This document shows, piece after piece, positions 24,318-32,856 of a stretch of 64,000 nt of DNA. The notes below the pieces were generated by a model, which ran no database searches, was not told the DNA's origin, and saw nothing but the letters and a program-made list of their open reading frames with translations. The position numbers and the translations under genes were made by a program. The stretch comes from Arthrobacter sp. Y-9 (GTDB lineage: Bacteria; Actinomycetota; Actinomycetes; Actinomycetales; Micrococcaceae): the NCBI RefSeq assembly GCF_029690065.1, contig NZ_CP121463.1, positions 496,001-560,000 of the forward strand, written 5' to 3'. Within the stretch, counting starts at the first letter, position 1; every line of letters begins with the position of its first letter.

Positions 24318-27029
24318 ATGGAACTCACCTTCGACGCCACCCAGCCGCACCAGCTCGCGGCGGTGGACGCCGTCGTCGAGCTGTTCAGCGGGCAGCCGCT
24401 CGCCCAGGGGTCCTTCGGCACCGCGCTCGAGGAGGAAGGGGTGCTGTTCTCCGGCGGCGGGGTGGGGAACCGGCTGGCGATCCCGCCGGAGCAGATCCTG
24501 GCGAACCTCCGCACGGTGCAGGGCCGGGCGGAGAACTTCGTCCCGGAGGAGGCCCGGGACGAGTCGCTGAGGTCGCTCGATTTCAGCGTGGAGATGGAGA
24601 CCGGGACGGGCAAGACGTACGTCTACCTCCGCACCATCCGGCAGCTCCGGGAGCGGTACGGCTGGCGGAAGTTCATCGTCGTGGTGCCGTCCGTCGCGAT
24701 CCGTGAGGGGGTCCTCCAGAGCCTTCGCGCGATGGAAGGGCATTTCGCGGAGCTCTTCGAGCACCAGAGCCTGGACGCCTGGGTCTATGACTCGAAGGAC
24801 GTCAGCAGGATCCGCAGCTTCAACCGGGACAGCGACCTCAAGGTGCTCATCATGACCCTGGCGTCCTTCAACAAGGCCGGGAACGTCCTCTACAAGGATC
24901 TCGAAGGACTGGGCCAGGGCATCAGTCTGCTCGCGGACACGCGGCCGATCGTCATTCTGGACGAGCCGCAGAAGATGGAGAGCCGGAAGAGCAAGGAGGC
25001 GCTGCACCAGCTGAGGCCGCTCTTCACCCTTCGCTACTCGGCAACCCACAAGGACCGCCACCATCAGCTCTACACGCTGGACCCGGTGCGCGCGTACGAC
25101 CTGGGGCTCGTGAAACAGATCGTGGTCCGGTCCGTGCTCCAGGAGCACGATCCCAACCGGGCCGGGATCCTGCTGCGTGCCGTCGACGCGGAGCGGGGCG
25201 GGGTGAGTGCCACGGTCGAGATCGACGTCCGGGCGGGGGATGGGGTGGCGCGGAGGGCCGTGCGGCTGGACCGGGCCGGCCAGGATCTCCAGGAACTCTC
25301 GGGAGGCCTGGAACGGTACGGCTCCTGGGTGGTGGAGGACATCCGTGCGGACACCGGTGAGGTGGTCTTCGCCAACGACCGGATCCTCCGCGTCGGCGAA
25401 CGGACCGGGGTGGACCGGGAATCGCTCATGAAAGCCCAGCTCAGAGCCACCGTGGAGAGCCATCTGCAACATGAGGTGCTGCTGCGCCGTAAGTTCCCGG
25501 AGCCGGGCCGCCGGGTCAAAGTGCTGTCGGTGGTGTTCATCGACCGGGTCGCGAACTACACCGGCACCGGCGAGCAGGAGCCGAAGATCCGGCGCTGGTT
25601 CGAAGAGGCGTACCGGGAAATCTCCGCCCAGCCACGGTTCGCCGAGCTGGGCCTTCCGGAGGTCGACGACGTCCACACCGGGTACTTCGCCGCGGACCGC
25701 GCCGGGAGGCCCCGGGACACCTCGGGGACCACCGCGGATGACCGGGCGGCGTACGACGAGATCATGCGGGACAAGACGAAGCTCCTGGAGCACGGCAACC
25801 CACGACGGTTCATCTTCAGTCACTCGGCGCTGCGGGAGGGGTGGGACAACCCCAATGTCTTCCAGATCTGCACGCTCAACGAATCGGTGTCTCCGGACCG
25901 GAAGCGGCAGGAGATCGGACGCGGCCTCCGCCTCCCGGTGCACGAGAACGGCGAGCGCTGCTTCGACCCCGCGGCCAACCGGCTCACGGTCATCGCCAAC
26001 GAGCACTACGACGACTTCGCCCGCGCTCTGCAGGCGGAGATCGAGGAGGAGACCGGCGTGACGTTCGACGGCGGCCGCATCCGCGACCAGCGGACCCTGC
26101 TGCGCGTCGAAGTCCCCGAGCTCGCCGCGCTCGCGGACGACCCCGCCGTCCGCGCGCTGTGGCGGAGCATCAACCCGCGGACCCGGTACGAGGTGAGCCT
26201 GGACGCCGGAGCGCTCCGGGCCGACGTCGTCGACCGGCTGCGGCGGGAGCCCGCCGTGCAGGCGCCGCGCCTCATGGTCGGTGACGCGATGCTCGCCCTG
26301 CGCCGTGGGGAGGCCGCTGCGGCGGGTGGGGTGGACGCCCGGATGGTTCATGGCTTCCAGGACGCCGGAGCGGTGGACGCGGCGCCGAGGATCCCGGACG
26401 TCCTGGGGCATCTGCAGCGTGAGACCGGCCTCACCCGGGCCACGCTGGCCGGCATCGTCCGGGCGTCGGGGCGGACGGAAGAGCTGACGGTCAACCCGCA
26501 GGCGGTCCTGGATCTGCTGGTGCGGGTCATCAACGAGTCCCGTCGGGCGCTCATGGTCGACGGCATCAGGTACCACCGGGTCGAGGACCCGGAGAACGCC
26601 GAGTGGCCGCTCGAGATCCTGCGGGATCTGGACTGCGAGGTCGACGCGCGGCATCTGGTGGGCGTGGACGGGTCGATCGTGAGCCATGTCCGGGTGGACT
26701 CCGCGGTGGAGCGGGACTTCGCCCGCGGGCTGGACGACCGCTTCGCCGATGGGGACGCGGACGGGGACGTCAAGCTGTTCCTCAAACTCCCGCCGCGGTT
26801 CCGGATCCCGACCCCGATGGGCGGGTACAACCCCGACTGGGCCGTTCTCAAGATGGAGCTCAGGGACGGACGGATGCGGGACGTCGCCGTGGTGGCCGAG
26901 ACCAAGTCCACGCACCGTCAGGACGCCCTCCGTCCCGAGGAGCAGCGGAAGATGGCCTGCGGGCGGGCGCACTTCGCGGCCCTCGGGGTGCGGTACCAGG
27001 CGCCGGTGGTCGACGCCTCGGAGATCTGA
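24318..27029 (+). CDS. Type III restriction enzyme helicase-nuclease subunit (Res)
   Basis: 903 residues. Superfamily 2 helicase: Walker A GTGKT (96-100), motif II DEPQ (215-218, the type III form of DEAH), RYSATH as motif III, SHSALREGWDNPNVFQ and EIGRGLRLP as motifs V-VI. The C-terminal nuclease signature is present: NPDW with D840, then E861-T-K863 (VVAETKST). All catalytic residues are intact, so an active system is likely. The ATG at 24318 follows AAAGAGG; the open frame extends upstream but that part is unlike coding sequence. Confidence 0.93.
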   Translation: MELTFDATQPHQLAAVDAVVELFSGQPLAQGSFGTALEEEGVLFSGGGVGNRLAIPPEQILANLRTVQGRAENFVPEEARDESLRSLDFSVEMETGTGKTYVYLRTIRQLRERYGWRKFIVVVPSVAIREGVLQSLRAMEGHFAELFEHQSLDAWVYDSKDVSRIRSFNRDSDLKVLIMTLASFNKAGNVLYKDLEGLGQGISLLADTRPIVILDEPQKMESRKSKEALHQLRPLFTLRYSATHKDRHHQLYTLDPVRAYDLGLVKQIVVRSVLQEHDPNRAGILLRAVDAERGGVSATVEIDVRAGDGVARRAVRLDRAGQDLQELSGGLERYGSWVVEDIRADTGEVVFANDRILRVGERTGVDRESLMKAQLRATVESHLQHEVLLRRKFPEPGRRVKVLSVVFIDRVANYTGTGEQEPKIRRWFEEAYREISAQPRFAELGLPEVDDVHTGYFAADRAGRPRDTSGTTADDRAAYDEIMRDKTKLLEHGNPRRFIFSHSALREGWDNPNVFQICTLNESVSPDRKRQEIGRGLRLPVHENGERCFDPAANRLTVIANEHYDDFARALQAEIEEETGVTFDGGRIRDQRTLLRVEVPELAALADDPAVRALWRSINPRTRYEVSLDAGALRADVVDRLRREPAVQAPRLMVGDAMLALRRGEAAAAGGVDARMVHGFQDAGAVDAAPRIPDVLGHLQRETGLTRATLAGIVRASGRTEELTVNPQAVLDLLVRVINESRRALMVDGIRYHRVEDPENAEWPLEILRDLDCEVDARHLVGVDGSIVSHVRVDSAVERDFARGLDDRFADGDADGDVKLFLKLPPRFRIPTPMGGYNPDWAVLKMELRDGRMRDVAVVAETKSTHRQDALRPEEQRKMACGRAHFAALGVRYQAPVVDASEI

Positions 27030-27040
27030 GAGGGGGAGCG

Positions 27041-27193
27041 GTGGATCCGTTCAGGAGTGTTCCGTCCGGCAGTGCGAGCTGGCCCGGGCTGCCGACCGGG
27101 GACCGGGCCGGTGGTGGAGGTTCGCCGTGGCCGCCGCCCGTCCCGGAACAGCCGGACGCGGGAATCCCGGCCCTGCTCTGGCCGTTGCGCTGA
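27041..27193 (+). CDS. Possible 50-residue ORF after res
   Basis: GTG 11 bases after the res stop, with a strong Shine-Dalgarno (AGGGGGAG). It encodes VDPFRSVPSGSASWPGLPTG followed by a Pro/Gly-rich remainder. No family recognised. The rest of the 306-base gap to 27335 shows only GC-rich sequence, including a Pro/Arg/Ala-rich frame and the leaderless promoter of the next gene. Confidence 0.3.
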   Translation: MDPFRSVPSGSASWPGLPTGDRAGGGGSPWPPPVPEQPDAGIPALLWPLR

Positions 27194-27335
27194 CGCCGCA
27201 GCAGGTGCTCCGGCTGAGGCGCCGGCGGGCAGCGGCGGCGGACGACGGCGGTGCGCGCGCCGCCGTCGCGGGCCCTGACAGTCACGGGGCGACAACACCC
27301 GTGACGGCGCCCGCCCCGGGGCTTAAGCTGATCGC

Positions 27336-27818
27336 ATGAGCACCTTCGCCGTCACCCGCAGCGCCTTCATCCAGGCCGCGCCCCAGGATGTCTTCGCCCA
27401 TGTCAACAACTTCCACCTCTGGGGCGCCTGGTCGCCCTGGGAAAAGCTCGATCCCGCGATGACCAAGAACTACAGCGGTCCGGAGTCCGGCCGTGGCGCG
27501 GCGTACTCGTGGGAGGGGAAGAAGGCCGGGGCAGGCGCCATGCTGATCGAGGCCGTGACCGAACCGGCCAGCAGCACCGACGGGTCCGGGTCCATCGACA
27601 TCCGCCTCAACTTCCTCAAGCCCTTCAAGAACGAGAACCACACGCTCTTCACGTTCGTCCCGGAGGGCGACGGCACCAAGGTCACCTGGACCATGAGCGG
27701 TGAGAACAAGACCCTGTTCTCCAAGATCTTCGCCAAGGTGTTCAACATGGACAAGATGGTCGGCAAGGACTTCGAATCCGGTCTCGCAAGCCTCAACGAG
27801 GTCGTGACCAGCTCCTAG
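27336..27818 (+). CDS. SRPBCC-fold (polyketide cyclase-like) protein
   Basis: 160 residues. FAVTRSAFIQAAPQDVFAHV, then NNFHLWGAWSPWEKLDPAMT and a late THE-like segment (FVPEGDGTKVTWTMSGENKT) are typical of the polyketide_cyc2 branch of the START fold; ligand unknown. The ATG lies six bases after TAAGCT (27324-27329): leaderless. Convergent with the kinase gene, separated by a very strong terminator. Confidence 0.85.
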   Translation: MSTFAVTRSAFIQAAPQDVFAHVNNFHLWGAWSPWEKLDPAMTKNYSGPESGRGAAYSWEGKKAGAGAMLIEAVTEPASSTDGSGSIDIRLNFLKPFKNENHTLFTFVPEGDGTKVTWTMSGENKTLFSKIFAKVFNMDKMVGKDFESGLASLNEVVTSS

Positions 27819-27832
27819 ACGGCTCCTCCCCA

Positions 27833-27893
27833 CGCGAGAGAACAGATGGCGCCCCTACCCGGCCTGGGTAGGGGCGCCATCTGTTCTCTCGCG
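27833..27893. terminator. 28-bp perfect hairpin between convergent genes
   Basis: Arms 27833-27860 and 27866-27893 are exact complements with loop GGCCT. The ends are A/T-containing (GAGAACAGAT / ATCTGTTCTC), so it can act as a bidirectional terminator. Confidence 0.85.
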
Positions 27894-27909
27894 GAGGGGT
27901 GGGCCGGGG

Positions 27910-28758
27910 TCAGGCGCCGGCGCCGCCCTGCCACAGTGCGGTGAAGGGGGCTCCGGAGGTCACGCGGTTCTCGATGCCACGGGTCACGAACGCCTTGGCG
28001 GTGCGCGCGGCTTCCAGCGGGGTGGCGCCCTTGGCCAGCTCGGCCGTCACGGCGGCGGCCAGCGAGCAGCCGGCGCCGGAGACGGCGACCTCGCCCACCT
28101 TGGGCTCGGACAGGATCTCCAGGGTCTCGCCGTCGTAGAAGACGTCGACGGCGGCGTCACCGGCCAGGCGCACGCCGCCCTTGGCCAGCACGGCCGCGCC
28201 GCTGAGGGCGTGGATCTTCTTCGCGGCCTCCACGAGGTCATCGACCGTGGAGATCGTCATGCCGGAGAGTGATTCGGACTCGAAGTGGTTCGGGGTGACG
28301 AACGTGGCCAGGGGCAGGATCTGGGCCTTGAGCGCCTGGTCGGTGTCCAGGGCGTGGCCCGGTTCCTGGCCCTTGCAGATCAGCACGGGGTCCAGCACGA
28401 TGTTCCGGAATCCGCCGCCCTGGAGCGCCGTCTCGACCGTGGAGATCGTGGCGGGGCTGCCCAGCATGCCGATCTTGACGGTGTCCAGCACACTCCCGGC
28501 GCCCGACTCCGGACCGTAGGCCGCCGTCGTCGCCTCAAGCTGGTCGGCGATGACCTGCTGATCCACGGGCACGAAGCGGTGGTTCCAGTTGTCCTTCGGG
28601 TCGAAGGAGACGATGCAGGTCAGGTTCACGATGCCGAAGACGCCCAGTTCCTGGAAGGTCTTCAGATCGGCCTGAGCGCCCGCGCCGCCGGTCGCCTCGG
28701 AACCGGCGATGGTCAGCGCGATGGCGGGGGATTCGGAATGCAGTTCGGTGGACGTCAT
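27910..28758 (-). CDS. Pyridoxal / hydroxymethylpyrimidine kinase family, two-cysteine type
   Basis: 282 residues, ribokinase fold. Substrate motif IAGSEATGGAGAQADLKTF (17-35), then VLDPVLICKG with Cys128 in the lid and VSGAGCSLAAAVTAE with Cys231 where ThiD and most kinases have an Asp (GxGD). The Cys/Cys pattern is that described for the pyridoxal kinase of Staphylococcus, so vitamin B6 salvage (PdxK) is more likely than thiamin synthesis alone; a dual role is possible. GGGAGGA precedes the ATG at 28758. Confidence 0.85.
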   Translation of the reverse strand: MTSTELHSESPAIALTIAGSEATGGAGAQADLKTFQELGVFGIVNLTCIVSFDPKDNWNHRFVPVDQQVIADQLEATTAAYGPESGAGSVLDTVKIGMLGSPATISTVETALQGGGFRNIVLDPVLICKGQEPGHALDTDQALKAQILPLATFVTPNHFESESLSGMTISTVDDLVEAAKKIHALSGAAVLAKGGVRLAGDAAVDVFYDGETLEILSEPKVGEVAVSGAGCSLAAAVTAELAKGATPLEAARTAKAFVTRGIENRVTSGAPFTALWQGGAGA

Positions 28759-28861
28759 GGCACCATCCTCCCACTGCGCGCGGCCCCCGCGCGTTGTGCG
28801 GGTGGACAGCGGACGACGACGGCGGTGGGGCCGGCGGGCAGTCCCTCGCCCTGGCGCCACG

Positions 28862-29290
28862 TCAGCCCGCGGAGGACAGGTCCGGGTGCGCCCTAAGGAA
28901 GTCGCGATAGCTGGTGAGGGTGTTCCCTCCCGAGTAGCCGAGTGCTGTCGGGGACAGCGAGCCCGAGCCGTCCGCCGCGGTGACCAGGATGGTCAGCGAC
29001 GCTTCGGGATCACCGTCCGCGGCTTTCACGATGGCCGGGAAGGCCTGGCGCAGCAGCGCCTTCAGCGCGGCGTCGTCGCTGGTGTCCGCTGTGATGTCCA
29101 CAGTGCCCGTCCGGCCCATGCCGGCGTTCGACGTGAAAGTGCTGCTGACGCTGGAGACATGGGGGAGTGAGGCCACCGCGTCGTGGAGCTTCCTGGCCGC
29201 CGCGGCGTCGTCGTTCTTCGTCGCGCCGGCGCAGGCGGTGAGCGCGGCGACAAGGGCGATGACCACCGCGATCAGCTTCAGGCGGTGCAT
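28862..29290 (-). CDS. Small lipoprotein of unknown function
   Basis: 142 residues. Signal MHRLKLIAVVIALVAALTAC with lipobox LTAC (Cys20). The mature part (SSTFTSNAGMGRTGTVDITA, LRQAFPAIVKAADGDPEASL) is predicted alpha/beta and belongs to no family I recognise. AAGGAG lies 8 bases before the ATG. Divergent from the queuosine-precursor transporter gene. Confidence 0.8.
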   Translation of the reverse strand: MHRLKLIAVVIALVAALTACAGATKNDDAAAARKLHDAVASLPHVSSVSSTFTSNAGMGRTGTVDITADTSDDAALKALLRQAFPAIVKAADGDPEASLTILVTAADGSGSLSPTALGYSGGNTLTSYRDFLRAHPDLSSAG

Positions 29291-29596
29291 GACTCTCCTT
29301 GCCTCCGGTGTGGTCTGGTTGCCTCTGGCGTGCTGTGGCCGGTGCGGAATCGTGGGTTCACCCGGCTCGGCCTGCAGGGTGTGAAGTCACCGTACTACGG
29401 TGTCGCCCGGTGGGACAGGGGAGCCCTGCCCTTCGCCGCGCGTCGTGGGAGAATACCGAGGGGTTCCGCCGAGCCGGAATCCCTCTGAGTGCTAATACAG
29501 CGGGGCCCAGGCCCTGGCGAACCACTTTCCGGGTCCGACCCCGACGCTGCCGCGCACGTCGTGGGGATGACGGCCCTTCACTGAATTGAGAATCAC
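29291..29596. promoter_or_regulatory. 306-base divergent intergenic region with a palindrome and a hairpin
   Basis: Contains the perfect palindrome ACCGTACTACGGT (29389-29401), an operator candidate between the lipoprotein and transporter genes, and an 11-bp hairpin at 29458-29485 (GAGGGGTTCCG / CGGAATCCCTC). The hairpin is followed by TAATAC. I looked for a preQ1 riboswitch and could not fit one. No gene seen. Confidence 0.45.
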
Positions 29597-30325
29597 ATGA
29601 ATGCCGAGAACGCCGCCGCGCCTGCGTCCCAGCCGGGCGCCGCCACCAGTTCGCCCGCGAACAAAGCCAGTTATGCCTCCATCGGCAGCCCTTTCTTCGG
29701 GATCCTGCTCGCGATCATGGCGGTGATCGTCATCCTGTCCAACATCGGCGCCTCGAAGGGCGTCGTCATCGGCCCGATCGTGACCGACGGCGGCTTCTTC
29801 CTCTTCCCGCTCGCATACGTCCTGGGTGATGTGATCTCCGAGGTGTACGGCTTCAAGGTGGCCCGGAAGGCCATCATCACCACGTTCGCGATCTCGGTGT
29901 TCGCGTCCTTGTCCTACTGGGTCATCATCGCGCTGCCCGGCTTCGACGACGACTACGGCCGCGCCAAGCAGGCCGCCCTCGAGGGTGCCCTCGGCCCGGT
30001 CCCGCAGATCGTGCTGGCCTCCCTCGTGGCCTTCCTGGCGGGCCAGACCATCAACTCGTGGATCCTCGTGAAGATGAAGGCCCGCACGGGCGAGAAGACC
30101 CTGTGGGCGCGCCTCATGGGGTCGTCCGGCGTCGGCGAGTTCGTGGACACCCTGATCTTCTGCTCCATCGCGGCGCCGGTGATCGGCATCGCCGACGCCC
30201 CCACGTTCATCAACTACGTCCTGGTCGGCTTCCTTTACAAGACCCTGGTCGAGTACGCCCTGGTGCCGGTCACCGCTCTGGTGATCCGCGCGATCAAGCG
30301 CCGCGAACCGAGCTACGGGGCCTGA
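29597..30325 (+). CDS. yhhQ: Queuosine precursor transporter, YhhQ family
   Basis: 242 residues, six helices (GILLAIMAVIVILSNIGASK; FLFPLAYVLGDVISEVYGF; IITTFAISVFASLSYWVII; IVLASLVAFLAGQTINSWIL; EFVDTLIFCSIAAPVI; FLYKTLVEYALVPVTALV). The PLAYVLGDVISEVYG block and GQTINSWIL are signatures of YhhQ/VUT-1, which imports queuosine precursors. A tgt gene lies at 42.9-44.2 kb and no preQ1-synthesis gene is in view, so salvage of queuine or preQ bases is the likely pathway. Confidence 0.9.
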   Translation: MNAENAAAPASQPGAATSSPANKASYASIGSPFFGILLAIMAVIVILSNIGASKGVVIGPIVTDGGFFLFPLAYVLGDVISEVYGFKVARKAIITTFAISVFASLSYWVIIALPGFDDDYGRAKQAALEGALGPVPQIVLASLVAFLAGQTINSWILVKMKARTGEKTLWARLMGSSGVGEFVDTLIFCSIAAPVIGIADAPTFINYVLVGFLYKTLVEYALVPVTALVIRAIKRREPSYGA

Positions 30326-30433
30326 GCCGGGGCGGCGTCGTAGCGTCGGCGGGCTTGCTGCTCGCCACGCGGACGACGACGGCGCGAACCGGCTGCACTT
30401 CACGTCCCGGATCGTAGAATGACAGTCGTCGTC

Positions 30434-30469
30434 CCGACAGGCCGGGACCGCAATCCTCTGGCCTGTCGG
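30434..30469 (+). promoter_or_regulatory. Hairpin in the leader of the acyltransferase gene
   Basis: CCGACAGGCC (30434-30443) and GGCCTGTCGG (30460-30469), 16-base loop. It could terminate yhhQ transcripts or structure the 5' leader of the gene starting at 30568. Confidence 0.4.
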
Positions 30470-30567
30470 TCTGTGATGGGGGAGGTAGGGCACATGTCGT
30501 GTGCGTTCCGGCAGGTGCCCTGGGCATCGAGTGACCAGGTGGGACATCGCGCCGCTGAGGTGACTCG

Positions 30568-32727
30568 TTGACGGCCACACTGACCACCTCGGTCGTGGCC
30601 CGGCACCTGAGACGGGCCGGAACCCCGGGGGCGCGCCGCACCGACATCCAGGGCCTTCGAGCGTTCGCAGTCCTCGTCGTCGTCCTGTCCCATGCCCGGA
30701 TACCGGGCATGACCGGCGGCTACATCGGCGTCGACGTCTTCTTCGTCATCTCCGGGTTCCTGATCACCTCCCTGCTCCTCCGCGAAATCGACAGGACCGG
30801 GCGGATCAGCATCCGGCGCTTCTACGAGAGGCGTGCCCTGCGCATCCTCCCGGCCGGGACGGTGGTCCTGGTCGCCACCGTCCTGTACGCAGCGATGCTG
30901 TTGCCGATGGGCCGGCTCGATGCGGTGGCGACGGATGCGATCTGGTCAGCGTTCTTCCTGGCCAATGTGCATTTCGCCCTGGAGGGCACCGACTATTTCG
31001 CGGGGACCACCGTGTCCCCGTTGCAGCACTTCTGGTCCCTGGCGGTCGAAGAACAGTTCTACCTCGTCTGGCCGCTGGTGCTGTTGGGGATCGCGGCTCT
31101 GATCGCCCGCCGTCGCCGTCGGCCCCCGATCACACGGCTCGCCTGCCTGGCAGTGGGCGTGATCATCGCCGGATCGATGATCGCCTCCGGCATCGAGACC
31201 GCGCTCTCTCCGACCACCGCGTATTTCTCCACGGTGGACCGGGCCTATGAGCTCGCCGGGGGCGCGTTGCTGGCGATTCTCACAGCCGCCGGAACCCGCC
31301 TGCCGCGGTGGTATGCAGGCCGGTTGCAAGCGGTCGCCGGATGGCTTGGCCTGGCCGCGTTGCTCGTCATGGTGGTCGCGTGGAACGAGGCCACTCCGAT
31401 CCCCGGGATCCTCGGCGGCCTCGTGGTCCTCGCGACGGCAGCAGTTCTCGCTTCCGGCATCGGCGGGCTCGGTGGCCCCGGCCGTTTGCTGTCCCTTCGC
31501 CCGATGCAGTTCTTCGGGGACATCTCGTACTCGCTCTACCTCTGGCACTGGCCGTTGCTCACGCTGGGGCTCCTGCCCGGTCTGACACCGCACGTGCGCG
31601 TGCCGCTGCTGATCGCGACGGCGGTCGCCCTCGCCGCGTTGAGTTTCCGGTATGTCGAGCAGCCGTTCCTGCGGGGGTCGGTCCGTCTGCCGCGCAAGAC
31701 CGGGGCCCTGCTGCTCTGGCCCGTCGCGGCGTCGCTGGTGGTGGTCAGCTGTGTCGCCTCGCTCGGCTATGTGGGGCAGGCCGCCGCGCAGGAGCAGGCC
31801 GCCGCCGCGCAGTGGTACCAGGACCATCCGGCAGGCGCCCAGAAGCCGGATCCGGCGGCCAAGGACGCGCCGGAGGTGGCGCCCGTCGATCAGATCCGCG
31901 AGCGGATCACGCAGGCACTCGGCGCAGCCGATGCCGGCGCCCCGGTTCCGCCGTCCATCAACTGGGCGGCCCACAAGAGGGACATCTTCCAGGAGGTCTA
32001 CCCCTGCGTGGCGTGGTGGGAGGCTTCCACGCTGAAGCTGTGCCCGGTCGGGGACAAGACGTCCTCGCGCACGGTGGTGATCGTCGGGGATTCCCATGCG
32101 GGTCAGTGGATCTCGGCCCTGGACGAACTCGGGAAGAAGAACCGGTTCAAGCTGGTCCCGATCATCAAGCCGGCCTGCAACGCGTATGACGTGGAACAGC
32201 GCTTCGTGCCGGCGGAGATCACGGCCTGCAACGAGTTCAAGACGTGGGCACGGCGGACGATCGCCGGCCTGAAACCGGAAGCGGTGGTCGTGAGCGCCCG
32301 GGGCTTCGATGGAATGCGGGTGTCCGGTCCGGATCGCGACTCCGTCTGGCGTGCCGGGGCGGAGTCCGGCATCCGGGCGCTGAAGGCCACGGCGCCCCAG
32401 GTGATCGTGCTCTCCGATGTGCCCTCGCGCTCCTCGAAGTCCGACGAATGCCTCACCGTGCGCGGCGCGACACTCGAACAGTGCGTGGGGGCGGAGACCG
32501 GCCTCGAGATCGACAGCAATGCGCTCACCAAGGAGGCCACCCTCGCGGCGGGCGCCCAATGGGTCGACACCAGCCCCCTGGTCTGCCGGAACGGCCGTTG
32601 CCCGGCGGTGGTCGATCAGCGCGTCGTCTACTACGACGACAATCACCTCACGGTGTCCTGGGGGCGCGTGGTGGCCGCAGGACTGGGACAGCTGACGGGT
32701 CTCACGTCTGCCGCGCAGCGCGGCTGA
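30568..32727 (+). CDS. OafA-type membrane acyltransferase with C-terminal SGNH domain
   Basis: 719 residues from a TTG start (GAGGTG eight bases upstream; no better start in frame). N-terminal acyltransferase_3 domain with ten or more helices and motifs DIQGLRAFAVLVVVLSHARI, GGYIGVDVFFVISGFLITSL and SLAVEEQFYLVWP (residues ~25-400). After a linker with an Ala/Gln stretch, an extracytoplasmic SGNH hydrolase-like domain has VVIVGDSHAGQW (catalytic Ser) and DDNHLT (Asp-His). Such proteins O-acetylate cell-surface glycans; the acceptor is unknown. Confidence 0.92.
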   Translation: MTATLTTSVVARHLRRAGTPGARRTDIQGLRAFAVLVVVLSHARIPGMTGGYIGVDVFFVISGFLITSLLLREIDRTGRISIRRFYERRALRILPAGTVVLVATVLYAAMLLPMGRLDAVATDAIWSAFFLANVHFALEGTDYFAGTTVSPLQHFWSLAVEEQFYLVWPLVLLGIAALIARRRRRPPITRLACLAVGVIIAGSMIASGIETALSPTTAYFSTVDRAYELAGGALLAILTAAGTRLPRWYAGRLQAVAGWLGLAALLVMVVAWNEATPIPGILGGLVVLATAAVLASGIGGLGGPGRLLSLRPMQFFGDISYSLYLWHWPLLTLGLLPGLTPHVRVPLLIATAVALAALSFRYVEQPFLRGSVRLPRKTGALLLWPVAASLVVVSCVASLGYVGQAAAQEQAAAAQWYQDHPAGAQKPDPAAKDAPEVAPVDQIRERITQALGAADAGAPVPPSINWAAHKRDIFQEVYPCVAWWEASTLKLCPVGDKTSSRTVVIVGDSHAGQWISALDELGKKNRFKLVPIIKPACNAYDVEQRFVPAEITACNEFKTWARRTIAGLKPEAVVVSARGFDGMRVSGPDRDSVWRAGAESGIRALKATAPQVIVLSDVPSRSSKSDECLTVRGATLEQCVGAETGLEIDSNALTKEATLAAGAQWVDTSPLVCRNGRCPAVVDQRVVYYDDNHLTVSWGRVVAAGLGQLTGLTSAAQRG

Positions 32728-32786
32728 CGTCCCCGCGAAGTCCACCCCAGGAAGCAGCTTCCAGAGGCACCGACGTCGTCGTTGTT

Positions 32787-32828
32787 AAACGTTTTCCTCC
32801 CGTTCATTCCCGGTGAATACCGTTCAGA
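32787..32828 (+). promoter_or_regulatory. Candidate PHO box and AAACGTTT palindrome
   Basis: Before the PHP gene: palindrome AAACGTTT (32787-32794), then GTTCATTCCCG at 32802-32812, which fits 10 of 11 positions of the streptomycete PHO-box unit as I remember it, followed by GGTGAA (32812) and GTTCA (32822) at 10-base steps. Suggests PhoP control by phosphate supply; unproven. Confidence 0.4.
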
Positions 32829-32856
32829 GCAATGACCGGATGTACGGAGGATCGAC

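Noticed and set aside
24261-26972. 903-residue minus-strand frame through res
   Set aside because: Antisense to a gene with all helicase and nuclease motifs; composition is typical of a shadow frame.
29291-29596. preQ1 riboswitch before yhhQ
   Set aside because: Hairpins are present but neither the preQ1-I pseudoknot pattern nor a class II/III layout could be fitted.
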